Below are positions 27,013 through 39,000 of a stretch of DNA of 64,000 nucleotides, piece after piece. Location: assembly GCA_021234155.1 (NCBI GenBank), contig JAJEKV010000030.1:692901-756900 (forward strand). The letters run 5' to 3'. Origin of the DNA: Isoetes taiwanensis. Its lineage: Eukaryota; Streptophyta; Lycopodiopsida; Isoetales; Isoetaceae. Both the position numbers and the translations under genes were made by a program. Every line of letters starts with the position of its first letter. The stretch's first letter is position 1. The notes beneath the pieces are model-generated. The model did not search any database. It saw nothing but the letters and a program-made list of their open reading frames with translations, and was not told the origin of the DNA.

Positions 27013-27330
27013 GTATTCGGGAAGCAGATGGAGCCGCATTTAATCCCCCATCGTGTTTAAAGGATGAGTTCCGCCAAGGCTTCAAAAAAATCTTCGAGGT
27101 CTTTGTCAAGCTTCTTCACAACCAGATCTTCGTGATCTTGCCGCCTGTAATCTTGTCTTGGCCAAGCTATGGCGTAGATATGGCTATTGGCATGGGAAGC
27201 CGAGCTATAGTAAAGAGAAGCCGCAGGAAGAAATTTTTTCCCCGCCTTTACATAGGAAAATGTTTCCTGTGAACAGGGGTGGGGGCCAGCTCGCCCCTAA
27301 TGGGCTCATCTGGACCCCTTACCCCATGTA

Positions 27331-29460
27331 ATTTTTTTTTTTTTTTTGAAGGACGCATAAACTCTTATTCAATATTCCGAAGAAGTACACACATAGATGC
27401 AAGAGAGAATAAAATCTCAACAGACAAAGATAATCCATCGAGTGCAACCAATTGCCTATGCATAAGATAAGATACCCAAATATTCCTCAAAAAATCAAAC
27501 ATTTTTTTCTCGTGGAGCGAAGCCGAGAACATAGGTATGCCTTCACCAATCTATCTTATGCCTCATGAAGAAGTTGGTCGACACTAATTGATAAGCCTTT
27601 GAAGATACATATTCGCATTCTTTTCCAAATAGACCACAACAACCAGCCTGAAGCTAAGTGGAAAGCATGTTGCCGCAAGTCGCTCCAAGTGGAAGGATAA
27701 ATGGCTTTAGAAGCACCTCACGCTAGTCAAGACCACATGGAAGAGAGATAGTAACCATGACCAAAACCCGTAACTTGGTCACATAGAAAAAGCAAAGGTT
27801 CGATACTCTCGCCACAACTTACGCAGTTGGGCAAAGTTCTAAAATGGGGGATAAAACTTATGAACCAAAGACATTAACTTTCAGATACCGGTGGAAGAAG
27901 TTGCCACCATAAGGTAGAAACTTTGGGATGCAACAAAGACCCAGCATACGTTTCCACTGAGGACGGGGAATGCGGAGCTGCCAACCAGCCCGAGGGGGAC
28001 AATGTCAATATCAACCAGCCTTTTGATATAATGAATGCATAAGACGCTGTGCATTAACAATTTGGGGACCAAATCTAAATAGGCACATCAATCGATTGTG
28101 AAGGGGCATTCGTAATGCCAATGCCTTTTGCCACAAAGCTCGGCCCCATCGAGATAGCATAAACTTAGTCTCAAAAAAACATCCCAAGTCAACAAGTGTC
28201 CGCCTCATACCAAGCACCAATCAGAAGAATACCAAAGACGCCTTTAACGTTTGAAGCCAATGGATGTACAAGAATCACAGAGGCATGTGATTATCCAAAG
28301 GAATCCACCAACATAGAGAACCGGCCTCGTGGACATACACTGGATTAATCTTAAATAGCACAATTAACCGCCTCCCAAGAATCAAGCAGCTTCACAAGAA
28401 GGGGAAGTATATTGATATGGACGGCGATAAAAGAGACACCAAGGAAGAACTGCCCTAAGTGCGGCTTTCCCAAAAGGAATACATCGCCTGGTGCTTGCGC
28501 AACCAATCTCATTCCAGCAAATGTACCATACCCACCAAGTAGCGATAAATGAACTTAGATATCATAATTTTACTCAGTAAATAAAAGCCAATCATACCTA
28601 GACCTCCAACAAATTTTGGTTTGATACACATGGACCAAGCGACCTTCACAACTACTTTGCCTCAAGACTCGCCCAAATGAAGTTACTTGGACAATCATGC
28701 GACAACCTCTTGAAACTTTTGTTTGTGAGGCAAGCCAAACAGATGCCATATATACACATGAGTGTTGCCGAGAACCTTTAGCAACTTCTATCCAACCCTG
28801 CGAGAGAAAACTTAGTTGTATTCCACCAAAAAGATGCTTACTGCAGGCCTTCCACTATAACATCCCACGATCTAAAGTAGAGATATGTATACCTACAGGA
28901 ATGCCCAAGAGTTTAGTGGCCTTCCCTTGAGGAAGCACTTTCCTAATCGATACTGTGAAACACAGGGAGGAACATCCACATCCAAAGTCCATAAAAGAAA
29001 GCACTTTAGCCACCCAACAAGAACCCCGATGCCGGTGAAGAAAGAGTCCAAAGAAAGCTTAGCATTCAAGATTATCATCCCACCTAGAAAGAGAAATGTA
29101 TCATCGGCATATACTGATTACACACTTCTTGAGAACCATCCTCCATAGTCAATCCCTCAATTACCCCCATGTAATGTTCCATGGGAAAAACATTATCTCT
29201 AACAAAAAGGTGGTGTTTTGAATGGACGATATTTCCACCTTGGATATCGTATGCATTTATCTAATTCAAAATGCATTGCCAAAGTGTTCCAATTTATCTA
29301 TATAATAATCAATCATGCCAAGAGTTGCCTTGCAAAATGTCGCATTGCAGGAGCAAGCCATGGCATAAAAGAAGAAGAAAATCATTCAGAAAGTTCACCA
29401 TATCTTTCAGAGATAAAACATGTTACTCCAAATTAGTTCCAAATATAATATAAGATATCT
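27331..29460 (-). mobile_element. L1-type LINE remnant, minus strand
   Basis: A run of T at 27331-27348 is the poly(A) tail of a minus-strand element. Minus-strand translation gives, at 29100-29111, the reverse transcriptase motif YADD inside 'YADDTFLFLG', preceded by 'GVIEGLTMEDGSQ', which is typical of plant L1 reverse transcriptase just before the catalytic loop. Further on (about 28690-28540) is 'KVAW..CIKPKFVGGLGMIGF', the post-RT segment shared by plant L1 elements. Stops and frameshifts are frequent, so no protein is made. The 5' end is uncertain. TTACCCCATGTAAT beside the tail resembles TTACCCCCATGTAAT at 29163-29177, which could be a target duplication, but coding-like text appears to run past that point. 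Confidence 0.75.
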
Positions 29461-29465
29461 TAGGT

Positions 29466-30185
29466 ACCTTCGCTTTCACCGTTAAGTTAGGATTCCCTTA
29501 AGAATTTAACAAAGATTTGCCTTGACATCGCCTAGTTAGTTTAGTTTTCCATTAACCATTTTATTTAACGCCTGCTAACTTTTTAATCTAAAGTGTTAAC
29601 TTAAATTGGGTTCGAGACTATTTATGTTAGGTTAGTAAATTAGACCCCAAGTTAATGGGATAATAAAAATTACACATCAAAAATTAAAGCTAACTTTCAA
29701 GGTCGTGGTTTATTTCACCTATGGTTAAGTTAAGTTAACTTTTACCGTTAAATTAAGTTAACACTAACCGGATGATTGCCTTCACACCAAAGCTAGTTAA
29801 AAAATTTAATTAGGCTAATTTAACTAAAAACACTTCGCGACTTGTTTAGTTAAAAAACTTGGTTAAAAAAAATGACTTAACTAGTTAACTAGATGCTTCA
29901 ATTTTGGTTAAGTTAGCCAAAGGCATAAAAAATTATAAGAACATTTAACTAACTTATAGTGACCCTATGGGTGATTTAACTTTTTAATGCTAATTTTTGA
30001 TTTAGTTAACTTTTAGTTAATTTTATAACTTAACTGAACAAGATGCAAAGACAAGTTCATTATTGTTTTTAGTTAAAAAGTTAACTAAATTTTAGCTAAA
30101 TTTTTTAACTTAAGTAGTAGTGCTGTAAATTTAAATTTTAAAAACCACAATTTTTAACTTAATCCCGGTGCAAATGTACCCTCAC
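29466..30185. mobile_element. Non-autonomous inverted-end element rich in TTAACTTAA words
   Basis: About 700 bp composed largely of GTTAACTT/TTAAGTTAA/TTAACTAA words. The left edge (CTTTCACC-GTTAAGTTAGGATT) and the complement of the right edge (TTTGCACCGGGATTAAGTTA) are similar, so the segment has inverted ends. The right edge of 44880-45262 reads as the same terminal sequence, which suggests a family. There is no coding. The target duplication is unclear (TACC occurs on both sides). Confidence 0.5.
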
Positions 30186-30865
30186 TTTAACTCTTAAACA
30201 GACGTAGTTTTCAGCTGCCAAATGAAGCTGTGGACATGGCGCATAACGTAGGTCATGCTCGAAATGCCTAGGAGCTTCCATCGTAGGGTCGAGGGTGTGT
30301 CGCCATAGGTCGTGGTCGGGGATAGCTTGGAGGTGGTTGTAATAGATCTATTTTCTCATAAGCCGCAGCAGTAACAAAATGAGGACGCAGGATCCTTTGG
30401 AGTAGGTTAATATTGTTAAAACTTAATTTTATGAAAATGGAGAGGCTTTGGGATTGCTTTTAGAATACCGCGGAGATTGCTTCGTATCATCGTGAGCTTG
30501 ATGTACGCATCAAGATCTTCGCGGAATCAATTCTGCTTCTTTCCATCCATTCGAAAATACAAGCCAAATGAAAATGATGTCCACAATCCATGTTTATCTT
30601 CGGGTCCTCCCATGTATACACTGCAAGCATATAAGCAACAAGTTAGCTTTGGAATACAAAGTCTACCATCCAACTGTGAAAATCAAGTGGTCTATTGGAC
30701 AAGCACATAATGCTAATATGTGGGGTCACTTCCATCTATTCTCCTATATAATGTATTTTGCACTTTGTTGGAGCTTTGGTGACGTGTGGAAATAGCCAAA
30801 TCATGTTCCCAATTCAAGGTTGAATACTGTACTGGAATGTTGTTATAAAACCCGTTGTGAATTAT
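30186..30865. other. Intergenic, no gene recognised
   Basis: Only short frames with no motif. Nothing supported. Confidence 0.4.
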
Positions 30866-31270
30866 AATGACACCAGATACACATCCATCATTCCCTTATA
30901 TTTCCTTAAATTTGATGAACATTTCCCTAGATTCTCTTAGATTTTATGAGATACCCTTAACTTCCCTTACATTCTTAGGTTTTCTGAGATTCTCTTAGAT
31001 TCTATGAAGCTTTCCATACATTCTATGAAGATAGATTATCTTAGACTTTATGAGATTCTCTTGGATTCTGTGAAGAGACCCCTAGATTTCCTTCGATTCT
31101 AGGAAGTTTCCCCTAGGTTTTCCAAGATTACTTTAAATTCTTTTAGATCTTATTCCCCCAGGTATTATAAGGTTCCCTTAGATTCTATAAAGATTCTCTT
31201 AGATTCTGTTAGGTTTCCCTAGATTCATAAAGATTTTATAAAGGTTTTCTTAGATTCCAATAGGAACTTT
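30866..31270 (+). repeat. Diverged minisatellite with TTAGATTCTATGAGATTCCC-like unit
   Basis: The words TTAGATTCTATGA, AGATTCTCTTAGATT and TTCCCTTAGATT recur at least a dozen times with irregular spacing of about 20-35 bases. Copies are diverged, so the exact unit length is unclear. Confidence 0.7.
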
Positions 31271-31361
31271 TCAAAATTTACTATTTTCAGCAACTTCTAT
31301 TTTAGGTTGAGGTACTTATCCATGCTAGTTGACTAGTTAAAGCTCATTCTTGAGCTTTTTA

Positions 31362-31430
31362 GAACATTCCAGACTTTCTAGAAGATTCTTGAACTATCTA
31401 GAAGTCTCTAGAATAGTCTAGAGCACTAGC
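31362..31430 (+). promoter_or_regulatory. Heat-shock-element-like cluster
   Basis: TTCTAGAAGATTCTTGAA at 31376-31393 is four perfect alternating units of the heat shock element (TTCnnGAAnnTTCnnGAA), the binding site of trimeric heat shock factors. Just before it, GAACATTCCAGAC at 31362-31374 is another GAAnnTTC in a different phase, and CTAGAA words continue to 31430. No coding start follows closely, so the role is unknown. Derivation from the neighbouring AGATTCT minisatellite is possible. Confidence 0.4.
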
Positions 31431-31483
31431 TTTTCGAGGGCTTAACAATTTAAAATAAATAATATATAATATAATTACTGCGT

Positions 31484-31570
31484 GCCCCTTAGTGGTTGGC
31501 ATGGAGAGTTTGGAGGGATTCAACCCTATGGGACGAGGATTCAATGCTCACTTGCGAGAACTTTTTTAAG
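31484..31570 (+). mobile_element. Possible tRNA-derived SINE fragment
   Basis: TTAGTGGTTGGCATGG resembles a RNA polymerase III A box. GAGGATTCAATGCTC about 50 bases later resembles a B box (GGTTCGAATCC type), followed by a run of T. The spacing is right for a tRNA-like promoter, but both boxes are imperfect and no cloverleaf could be closed. Confidence 0.3.
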
Positions 31571-34460
31571 ATAAGGATGAAATGCTCTTGAAACTAGAGT
31601 GGAATGTCCTAGAAGCTTCTAGATGATCAAGGTTTGACTTTTAGATTTGGATGGTCAGGATTGATCCAATTATTAGCGACCAAGTTCGATCCAGAACAAC
31701 TTGGTTTTACAACCCCTCTCTGACTTGGAAAAATTGCCACATCCTTTGGTCTTTTTGGTGCAACAAGTGGACAAAAACAACGCCCAAAATGGTTATTATA
31801 GAAAAAAACAATGCTTATAGAACCGAAGTTACGTAAGATTTAAGGAAGACAAAGTTTTTTGTGCTATTATTTGTGCATCAATTTTCTTATGAACTTAATA
31901 AAACCGAATAGCCACTGAATGCAAACCAAATACTACCCTTTAAGTACTTAATAAAAAACTTAACTCAAAGTTGGTTCTGCAATGCATGATGCCAATCCAT
32001 ACAGGCATTTAATCTGACTTAGTCTATAATGCTTGGATTAATCAATCCACCAATATGGTAATTAGTTCGTTCCACATCCATAGCCACCTGAAAATAATTC
32101 TGAAAAAATGAGAGAGTTTAAATCAAAAAACAGAGATTCAAAAATTCTACCTTATCCTCCAAGAATTTAATCAGTTTTAAATGAGTGCTTCTTGGATAAT
32201 GTCTTCTGTATGAGGTTCTTCATGTTGAGAATCATTCTCGGGTGTTGTAGGAAGTATTTTAGGACACTTAAGAGAATGAAGAGACAATACTGTGCTCACA
32301 ACGCTACTCATTTTTATTTTGTTGTTGGTGGCTTAATTACTACACGATACCGAGTAGAATTTAAATTAAAGAAACCAATATGCAGGCCTAAAGATTCAAT
32401 CGTGTAAAAATCTTATGGCCTTCTTAACCACCTAAGTTTATAGGTATACCTTCATATGATTGTCAACCTTCATTTATAAAGCTTGATGTGACAAGATCCT
32501 TGCTGCCAAATTTTGCGCATAAGGTAGAAGAGCTATGTGCATACATCATACTTTTTGCTAATATTTGGTTTGACATGTATGTGCATGAGCTAATGGACCA
32601 TGAATCTTGAAGACATCTATCTTTGGAGACTTGTGGAAGGCATATGTTATGAACAACCAAGAGAGGACTTTGATTGGACAGCATATGGGCATTGCAAGAA
32701 GAAAGTTTGCTCAACAAATCTTGAAGACCCTTAAGTTAAAGTTTGGAAGAACCCTCAAGCTTCAATGGTATTTTGCTTGATGTTTTTTTATATGAATTTC
32801 ACTTCCAAAGGCATGATCCACGAGTCCCTAGGCTCTACCACCTTGATTCTACTGAAAAAACATCTCACTTCTCATTTTGCCTCATTCCATGTACCATTGC
32901 TATTTCCCAAAACCTAAAGTTGGAGTCAAAACACATCACACATCCATAACCCATGAGAAAATGCCTAAAATTGCTTCAAATTTGGCCATTCCTAGGGTCT
33001 AAGCTACATTATCTCTTAAAAAACAAAACTAGAGAGAGAAAATAGCACATTTATTGCCATACATTTTAAAAAAGGCAAGAATTTCTCAAGGTGATACAAA
33101 AACCTAATGTTTCTATGCACAAATACCAAATGCCATATCAAATCATCCACATCATCATCAAATGTGTCCACATCATAACTAAAATCATCCACCTCACCAT
33201 ACACTTGTCGTCCACCTCATCACCATATCATAAAGGGAAAATTTCAAATATACCCTTTAAGCTTACAAATATTCCAAAGATAGGTATTTAGCTTAAATGG
33301 CAATAATTTTTTTGTAATCAACAAACTAGGGTATTTTTGGAATTTTCATAAACTTGAGGGGTATAATTGGAATTTTTCCTAAAAAGTCTTTGACTAGGAA
33401 AAAAGTTGTTTACCACTTCACTTACCACATCATCACTTCCTTGCCATATCGTGACCTTCATATTGCCATGTCATCTTATCTTAGCCAAATCATCATCCAT
33501 CTTTGGCCACTTTTGCCCCAAAAAATAAAAGTGCTCATTTTACCAAAATTTATTTTCTATCAAATAGATCTCCAAAAAATAAGTGTGTTGGGCTTTGAAA
33601 CTTCCAAAATTAACCTTGTTTTGATCTCTTAAATTTGATTCCTTGGAAATCATGCCCAAACAAAAAAAATACAAAAATACAAAAATTGGCCTATCTACCC
33701 CGACCCACCTAGTCATTACCACACCCAATCCCCCCTTGCCACGTGGACCACCGCATATATTTTAAAATATTAAATTTGGAGCCATGTTTATATCCTAGTC
33801 GAATTTTTTAGATTGGGCATGCGGGATATTTTGCAAGTTTCTTGAAGAACCCTAAAAAACTTGATCAGGCAAAGATCCGATTTTTTTTGCTATTTGAGTG
33901 GCCTAATCATGGCCCATACATCCTGAAATGGCCTTATCCATGCCAAGATACCTACCCATGCATTAAAATCCAAAGAAACTTGCATAAATCAAGCAAAAAA
34001 TGACAAAAATAGAGAACTACAAGAAGGGGGTTTTGTATCAGACGAGTTTTTGGAAGGCTATTGCATGAAGGACGATCTGCATACCATTGATATTGACCGG
34101 ATTTGTCTTCTAGAGCTCTGATCTACCTTCTTTGCTTCAAAAGTTTCCATTTTTGAAAGACGGTTCTTGGGTAAAGAGCTATCTACATGACGAAATAACC
34201 CACTTGAAAGAACCAAAGATCTAACACACATGGATATGGCAGATAGTTCAAACAAATGGTAGTATGGGAATAAACCCAAAAGCGATGTGGTTGGCGTAGA
34301 GATATTTTGAAAAGGAGATTAAGGCAATATCTTGTCTAAAAATGCTGGAGAAAATGGGCTTGATAAGTGAAGGAGCACAATAGAGTCTAGGGGGCTAAAG
34401 TAATGTCAAAGTGCTATGTTGAATAAGGAAATATCATATAAGGGGCATAGATAAAAATAA
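31571..34460. other. Intergenic, no gene recognised
   Basis: AT-rich. A patch at 33130-33490 is full of CATCATC/CCACATC/CCATATC words, a loose low-complexity region. No protein or RNA gene was found. Confidence 0.4.
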
Positions 34461-35164
34461 TGTAGATAGCATATTACTGTCAGGAAGTCGTATTTAATTA
34501 AAGTGGGACTCATTCCATTCCCATTTTTTTTTGGAACCCTGTTAATTTACACAAAAGAAGCACCCCGACCAAAACCGGCCATAATTGGAATTTTGTTATT
34601 AGTGTGCATCCAAGCTTTTCTTCAGTTTTGGATGGATAGGTCGAGAACAAGAACAATGCAACGCAAAACATGCATTAGACCTATCAAGTTCTAATTGAAA
34701 AGATTCTTAGTTGAACATTTTGGCTCTATTTTCTTAGGTGGGTAGACAATAGATCACAAATTCCAACAAAAATTATGCAAATCGCTTACTTAATCACCCA
34801 AAAAATACTAGTTTTGAGATACCTTTATATTTATAAATGGGCTCATTACAATATATATTATGATGGGTGAAGAGATCATAGTGGTCGATGGGCACAATCA
34901 TTACACCCTCTTCACACATGAACCACCTAGTGCAAAGGGCGGAGGGCTCTCTCCTAGTCATGAGCAACTTACAGACGATAGAAATTTGTATGAGGAGTTC
35001 CTTTATGGGCCATGTGCTTGTATGTCCAACCGATGTCACCACCCTCTTTCTCAAGACCTTTCTTTTAATGAATCGATTTTTATTGCTCCCAAGCATGTAC
35101 TATTTGGTCGAGATAAGGACCCAAGAGACAAAATCAAATTAGTCAAGTGATGCTACATGCAAAT

Positions 35165-35590
35165 AAAATGTGTTTTAGTCGGGATGGCCTTTCTCGACTT
35201 CGAAAAAAGCAAGAACCAATGCGGGAAAAATGCAAGTTTTAGGGGGTGAAGGCCTTTTCGACTTTGAAGCGCGAAAGGCAGCCAAAGCCAAAACACGTGT
35301 TTTAGGTCGGAAGGTCTTTCGACTCAAAGGAAGAAAGTTTCCCTCAGAAAGGCGAGTTTTATAAAGGCCTTTCTAAACGCAGTTTTATGCACCTCGGTTT
35401 ATGGCGTTTTCGACTCGAACTTTTCCTTGTTTTAATTTTATAAGGCCTTTTGAGGATTCTTCGACTTTCTTGAAAGGCACCAAAGAGAAACGCTAAAGTT
35501 TGAGGGCCTTTCTCGACTCGCAAAGTCTAAAAAAGGCAACTCGTGAAAAAAAAGGGCAATTTCAAAGCTCGTGAGTCCGAAAAAGGTCTA
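35165..35590 (+). repeat. Cluster of CTTTCTCGACT-like words
   Basis: GGCCTTTCTCGACT or close variants (CTTTTCGACTTTG, GGTCTTTCGACTC, TTTTCGACTCG, CTTCGACTTTC) occur about seven times at irregular spacing of 40-90 bases, with GGCGAGTTT and CGAAAGGC words between them. It is a diverged short tandem or dispersed motif cluster, with no coding. Confidence 0.5.
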
Positions 35591-37106
35591 AAAAATGAAT
35601 AACCTTCAAACATCCTATGTATTTTCTATGAAAAAAATACCCTCCCAGAATTTCCTAATCTTTATTTTCCATAAAAATAGACCCTCCCCATGTATTATCT
35701 AATGGACACATATCCAATGGACCCTCCCTTTCTAATGGACCATACCATATAGCTATATGAAGATTGGGGACCATTGGGCTCATATTTAGCTATGTAAAGA
35801 GTAATGCCTAATGCACATGTAAATAGCAACATATGCATCTATAATGCACATTATAACCTACTTAGAGCCTATTAGACCTATGCATTAAATCTATTAATAA
35901 GCATTAGACCTATATATCATGATTATATCTATTAGACCTATCTATTAATAAGATTATATCATGATCTTCGCAAAGTTAAATTTTTACCTAAGGTCAACAT
36001 AAGGTGTAAAATATGATTATACAAGCACACATATAAACACAACCATGCTATCAATTCCATGGACAAGAATTCAAATATTTACATGGGCTTACACTAATAA
36101 AATTATAGCCCAATTAATAATGTAACCAGCTTTTTTTTCCCATTAACCTTAGAAAAATAACCCATTAACCTTAGAAAAATAACCCATTGTGTACACTATA
36201 TCCGTATTTTTTTTCTTACGTACACTCTATTATTATTGTTTTTTTTTTTCTCTTAATATTTGGCTTTTTTTCTCCCACCTCTTAAGTTAGAAATTTGAAA
36301 TTGAAAGGGGGAGATTTTCAAATTTGAAATTAAAAGGGGGAGATTTGGTACATACCTTTTGAGAAGAAGAAATTTGGTACACTAACGAAATCGTATCGGC
36401 TATGGCGAATCCTCAAGATCCCGCTGGCTATGGCTTAACTCTCAAGAAAATTTTCTAAGAACCTCGCCCAAGCCGTTGTTGAAGAGCTTATTGTTGAAGC
36501 CGCTTTGATTGTTTCTCCGCTGTTAATCTCTCCTTAGATCAAAAGGCACAGGTATGCCATAGCTTTTTCTTTCGGCAAAGATACTCGCTTCGCGTCGAAA
36601 TGCTTGAGTCCGCCTTCCATTTTACGCCTGCATTTTTTTTTGAAAGGCACAAACCTAACAGAGCTTTTATGCCTTTTACAAGCCTTTGGCGTGGTTGCGA
36701 TTGATTTGATTAGGTTTACTACTTTTCGAAATAGGCGTGAGAAACAAGCTTCTTGAGCAATCCTTCAACCATCCTCGAATTTTCTTGAGCCAAAGATCTC
36801 AAACTTTTGATAAATGAAACGGAAGCTTCATATCTAGAGCTTGTCAGAGGCGCCATGGCGATATTGCCATTTGTTTGCGTATATAAAAGCCCACATTCTT
36901 CTTGCTTGAAAGAAAATCCTTTGTTGTAGCTACTAAAAATGTGGATTGGAAGGGTAAGAAAGAAGCCGCTTTGGAATCCCCAATCCCTTTAATCGCTTTC
37001 AATCGAACCAACCCTTAACTGTTTTCGACCGAAGAGGGCTCGCATTAATACCACAACACACGTTAGGGGATTTGAGGGGTTTAACTTAATACAGCAAGAG
37101 GGATTA

Positions 37107-37626
37107 TTGTCGGGCAGAAAGATTGATTGGTCAGTGATTTTACAGATTTTTCCGCCGGATCTTTTGCCCGCGACTTCTCATTGTTATGCATTGCGTGTTC
37201 GGGATGCGCTTTGGAAGTGTTCTCAAAAGGTGTTGTTGTATCGATATGAGCAGGGCCTGGCTTTTAGCTTTTATTTGCCCAATCGGGGAGGCCAGGGAAT
37301 GGATGGTCGCCACTCACGGTAGGGTCATTTATCAAGAAAATCCCGCCCCCTGTTGGATTTTTGTGAAAAAAAAAATGCCGCACCCAAATGAAGAGGTCTT
37401 CTTCTCGAGAAATTTTCTTCCTGCAAGTGGCTATGGTGGTTCAAGAGTTCCACACTACCCTAAGCGATTCTCGATTCTTCATCTTCCACAATCGTGGATG
37501 CAAAAGGAGAGAAATAGGCCTTTAGAGCTCCTCGCTTTATGCCGGACCTCCCCGTGCGGGGACGCAAAGATATGGGCCGATCGATGGGGCATTTTTTTTA
37601 TTGCTCTTTTTCGTGCATATGTTTGA
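37107..37626 (+). pseudogene. Possible L1 ORF1 (gag-like) remnant
   Basis: Two overlapping plus frames (37107-37322 and 37186-37626) read together like the DUF4283-type, retrotransposon-gag-related domain of plant L1 ORF1: a hydrophobic 'FSFYLPN' / 'EAREWMVATHGRVIYQENP' stretch, then 'SRVPHYPKRF' where the family has 'VWVRLPNLP'. The frame changes mid-way, so it is broken. A poly(A) run sits 530 bases downstream at 38158-38169. The match is by eye and weak. Confidence 0.3.
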
Positions 37627-37829
37627 TGCCGGCCCTAAAAAATAGTTGGATGCCTTGATGCTTAAAAATATAGATGGCCTTTGCATAGAGCCATTCTCGC
37701 CTAGCTAGAGAGAGAAATTTTAGGGGGTCTTTTTATTGTTTAATTAATTGTATTTATTATATTATATTATTTATAAAATAGTATTTATTGATTTAAAATT
37801 AATTTAGTTCATTATGTTTGGGCCCGTTT

Positions 37830-38085
37830 GCCTCTCCCCCTATCTTTTGGCCGACTTTCTTTGCACCTCCTCTCCTTTTCCATGACTTGCCCCTCCCCTT
37901 TGCCCCTCCCTCCCTTCCTACTATGACTTGCCCCTCCCTCTTCCTTTTCCCCTCCTCCTCTTTGCCCCTCCCTCTCCCCTTTTGCCTCCTCCTACCTCTC
38001 CCTGGTGCTCCTTTGCCTCCCTCCTCCATCCTCCCTCCCTTCCATCTCCTCTTCCTTGACCATTCTTTCTCCACCATCTCCCTTC
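37830..38085 (+). repeat. Polypyrimidine tract ~250 bp
   Basis: Plus strand is nearly all C/T (CCCCTCCC, CTTTGCC words), minus strand purine-rich. Open frames on both strands follow from composition. It is similar in nature to the tract at 25475-25690. Confidence 0.8.
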
Positions 38086-38699
38086 GTTTCTGATTGTTCT
38101 TTGTAAATGTTATTGTTGTGTTTATGAAGAAAAAATTCTATTCAACATTCAATTCAAAAAAAAAAAATTGTTTGAGTCCCATTTTCAGTCCGAGTCCCAA
38201 AATTCGAGATTTGTCCCACTTTAATTAAATACGACTTCAGGACTAAAAAACCCATGCCCCAAAGGGTTTTCGAGGGAAAAAACCTTAGCAATAATAAGTA
38301 TGTTGGTACACTGTACAACTATATAAGACAATTCAGTACTGTCCCGGAGGACACAACTGAGTTCGTGTATCTATAACCTCCTAGAGGTTGGACCCCAACA
38401 AGCCCATGGACACCATATTCAATAACTTATGCAGCGGCTGGTCAGGTACAACTAACCGAACATACCGTGCTCGGATATGGGCAAACACTGGGCAGATCTG
38501 AAGGGCATAACATTCATCTTCAATGGCACCCCTTCAAAGGGCTGCATTGGAACACCATATTGTTTACTTCTAGAAGGTGGTCACTATGGGTGATACACGT
38601 TTGCCCAACCTTGCTTTGGCCATAGCAATGGGTCCCCAATGCCTCAAAGCTTGCTGGAAGGACAAGCAACCTCAGCAGTTGCGATGTACAGACAAATAG

Positions 38700-39000
38700 A
38701 TGCGTACAGGTACGGACAAAGAAGGATCACAATGCCCTAAAGCTATACCTAGATGCTAGTTTCCTTCGCAAGCTCTGGGATGCAGATGCTCTGACACATG
38801 TTAAGATGGAATACTATCAGCAGCAAGTCAATCCTATGCTCACGAGAGGCCCGCACCAGTACTTGTGCACCCATTTGCCCATGAAGAACCGCAGACTTAT
38901 AGCTTCCATTTGCACGGGTGCACATCGTCTCCGCATTGAGACAAGGCATTGGACTCGGGAAGCACGGGAGGACAGGCTTTGTCAGTGTTGCCGCCCTGGT
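38700..39000 (+). pseudogene. RTE-type LINE, C-terminal fragment (inverted part)
   Basis: A plus-strand frame through 38806-39000 reads 'LPMKNRRLIASICTGAHRLRIETRHWTREAREDRLCQCC'. This is the C-terminal region of RTE-type LINE proteins, where a 'RxSSHxLRxExGRW...RLCxxC' pattern follows the reverse transcriptase. Coding-like text starts a little earlier ('LYLDASFLRKLWDADALTH', from about 38745). It stops being LINE-like at about 39000, where the minus-strand reverse transcriptase begins, so the two halves of one element type lie head to head. It is a truncated, non-functional piece. Confidence 0.6.

Larger units (their letters stand above)
34469..38245. mobile_element. Segment bounded by ~31-bp inverted repeats
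   Basis: GTCAGGAAGTCG followed by TATTTAATTAAAGTGGGAC at about 34479-34509 is mirrored by its complement at about 38215-38245 (19 exact bases plus 10 of 12). Just inside each end are a GAGTCCCA/TGGGACTC word and a homopolymer: T9 at 34525-34533 and A12 at 38158-38169. Inside are minus-strand LINE-like 3' text near 34530-34690 and a possible plus-strand L1 piece near 37107-37626. No transposase was recognised and flanking target duplication is not clear. It could be a DNA transposon, or a palindromic target hit by two LINEs. Confidence 0.4.

Noticed and set aside
29149-29180. Target duplication closing the L1 at 29163-29177
   Set aside because: The near match to the sequence beside the tail is suggestive, but L1-like coding text seems to run through it, so I did not use it as the element boundary.
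33100-33490. CRISPR-like spaced repeats (CATCATC, CCACATC words)
   Set aside because: Spacing and words are irregular, there are no constant-length repeats, and the genome is clearly a plant's; low-complexity DNA.
37799-38093. Open frames of about 90 codons on both strands
   Set aside because: Same reason: a polypyrimidine tract with few possible stops.
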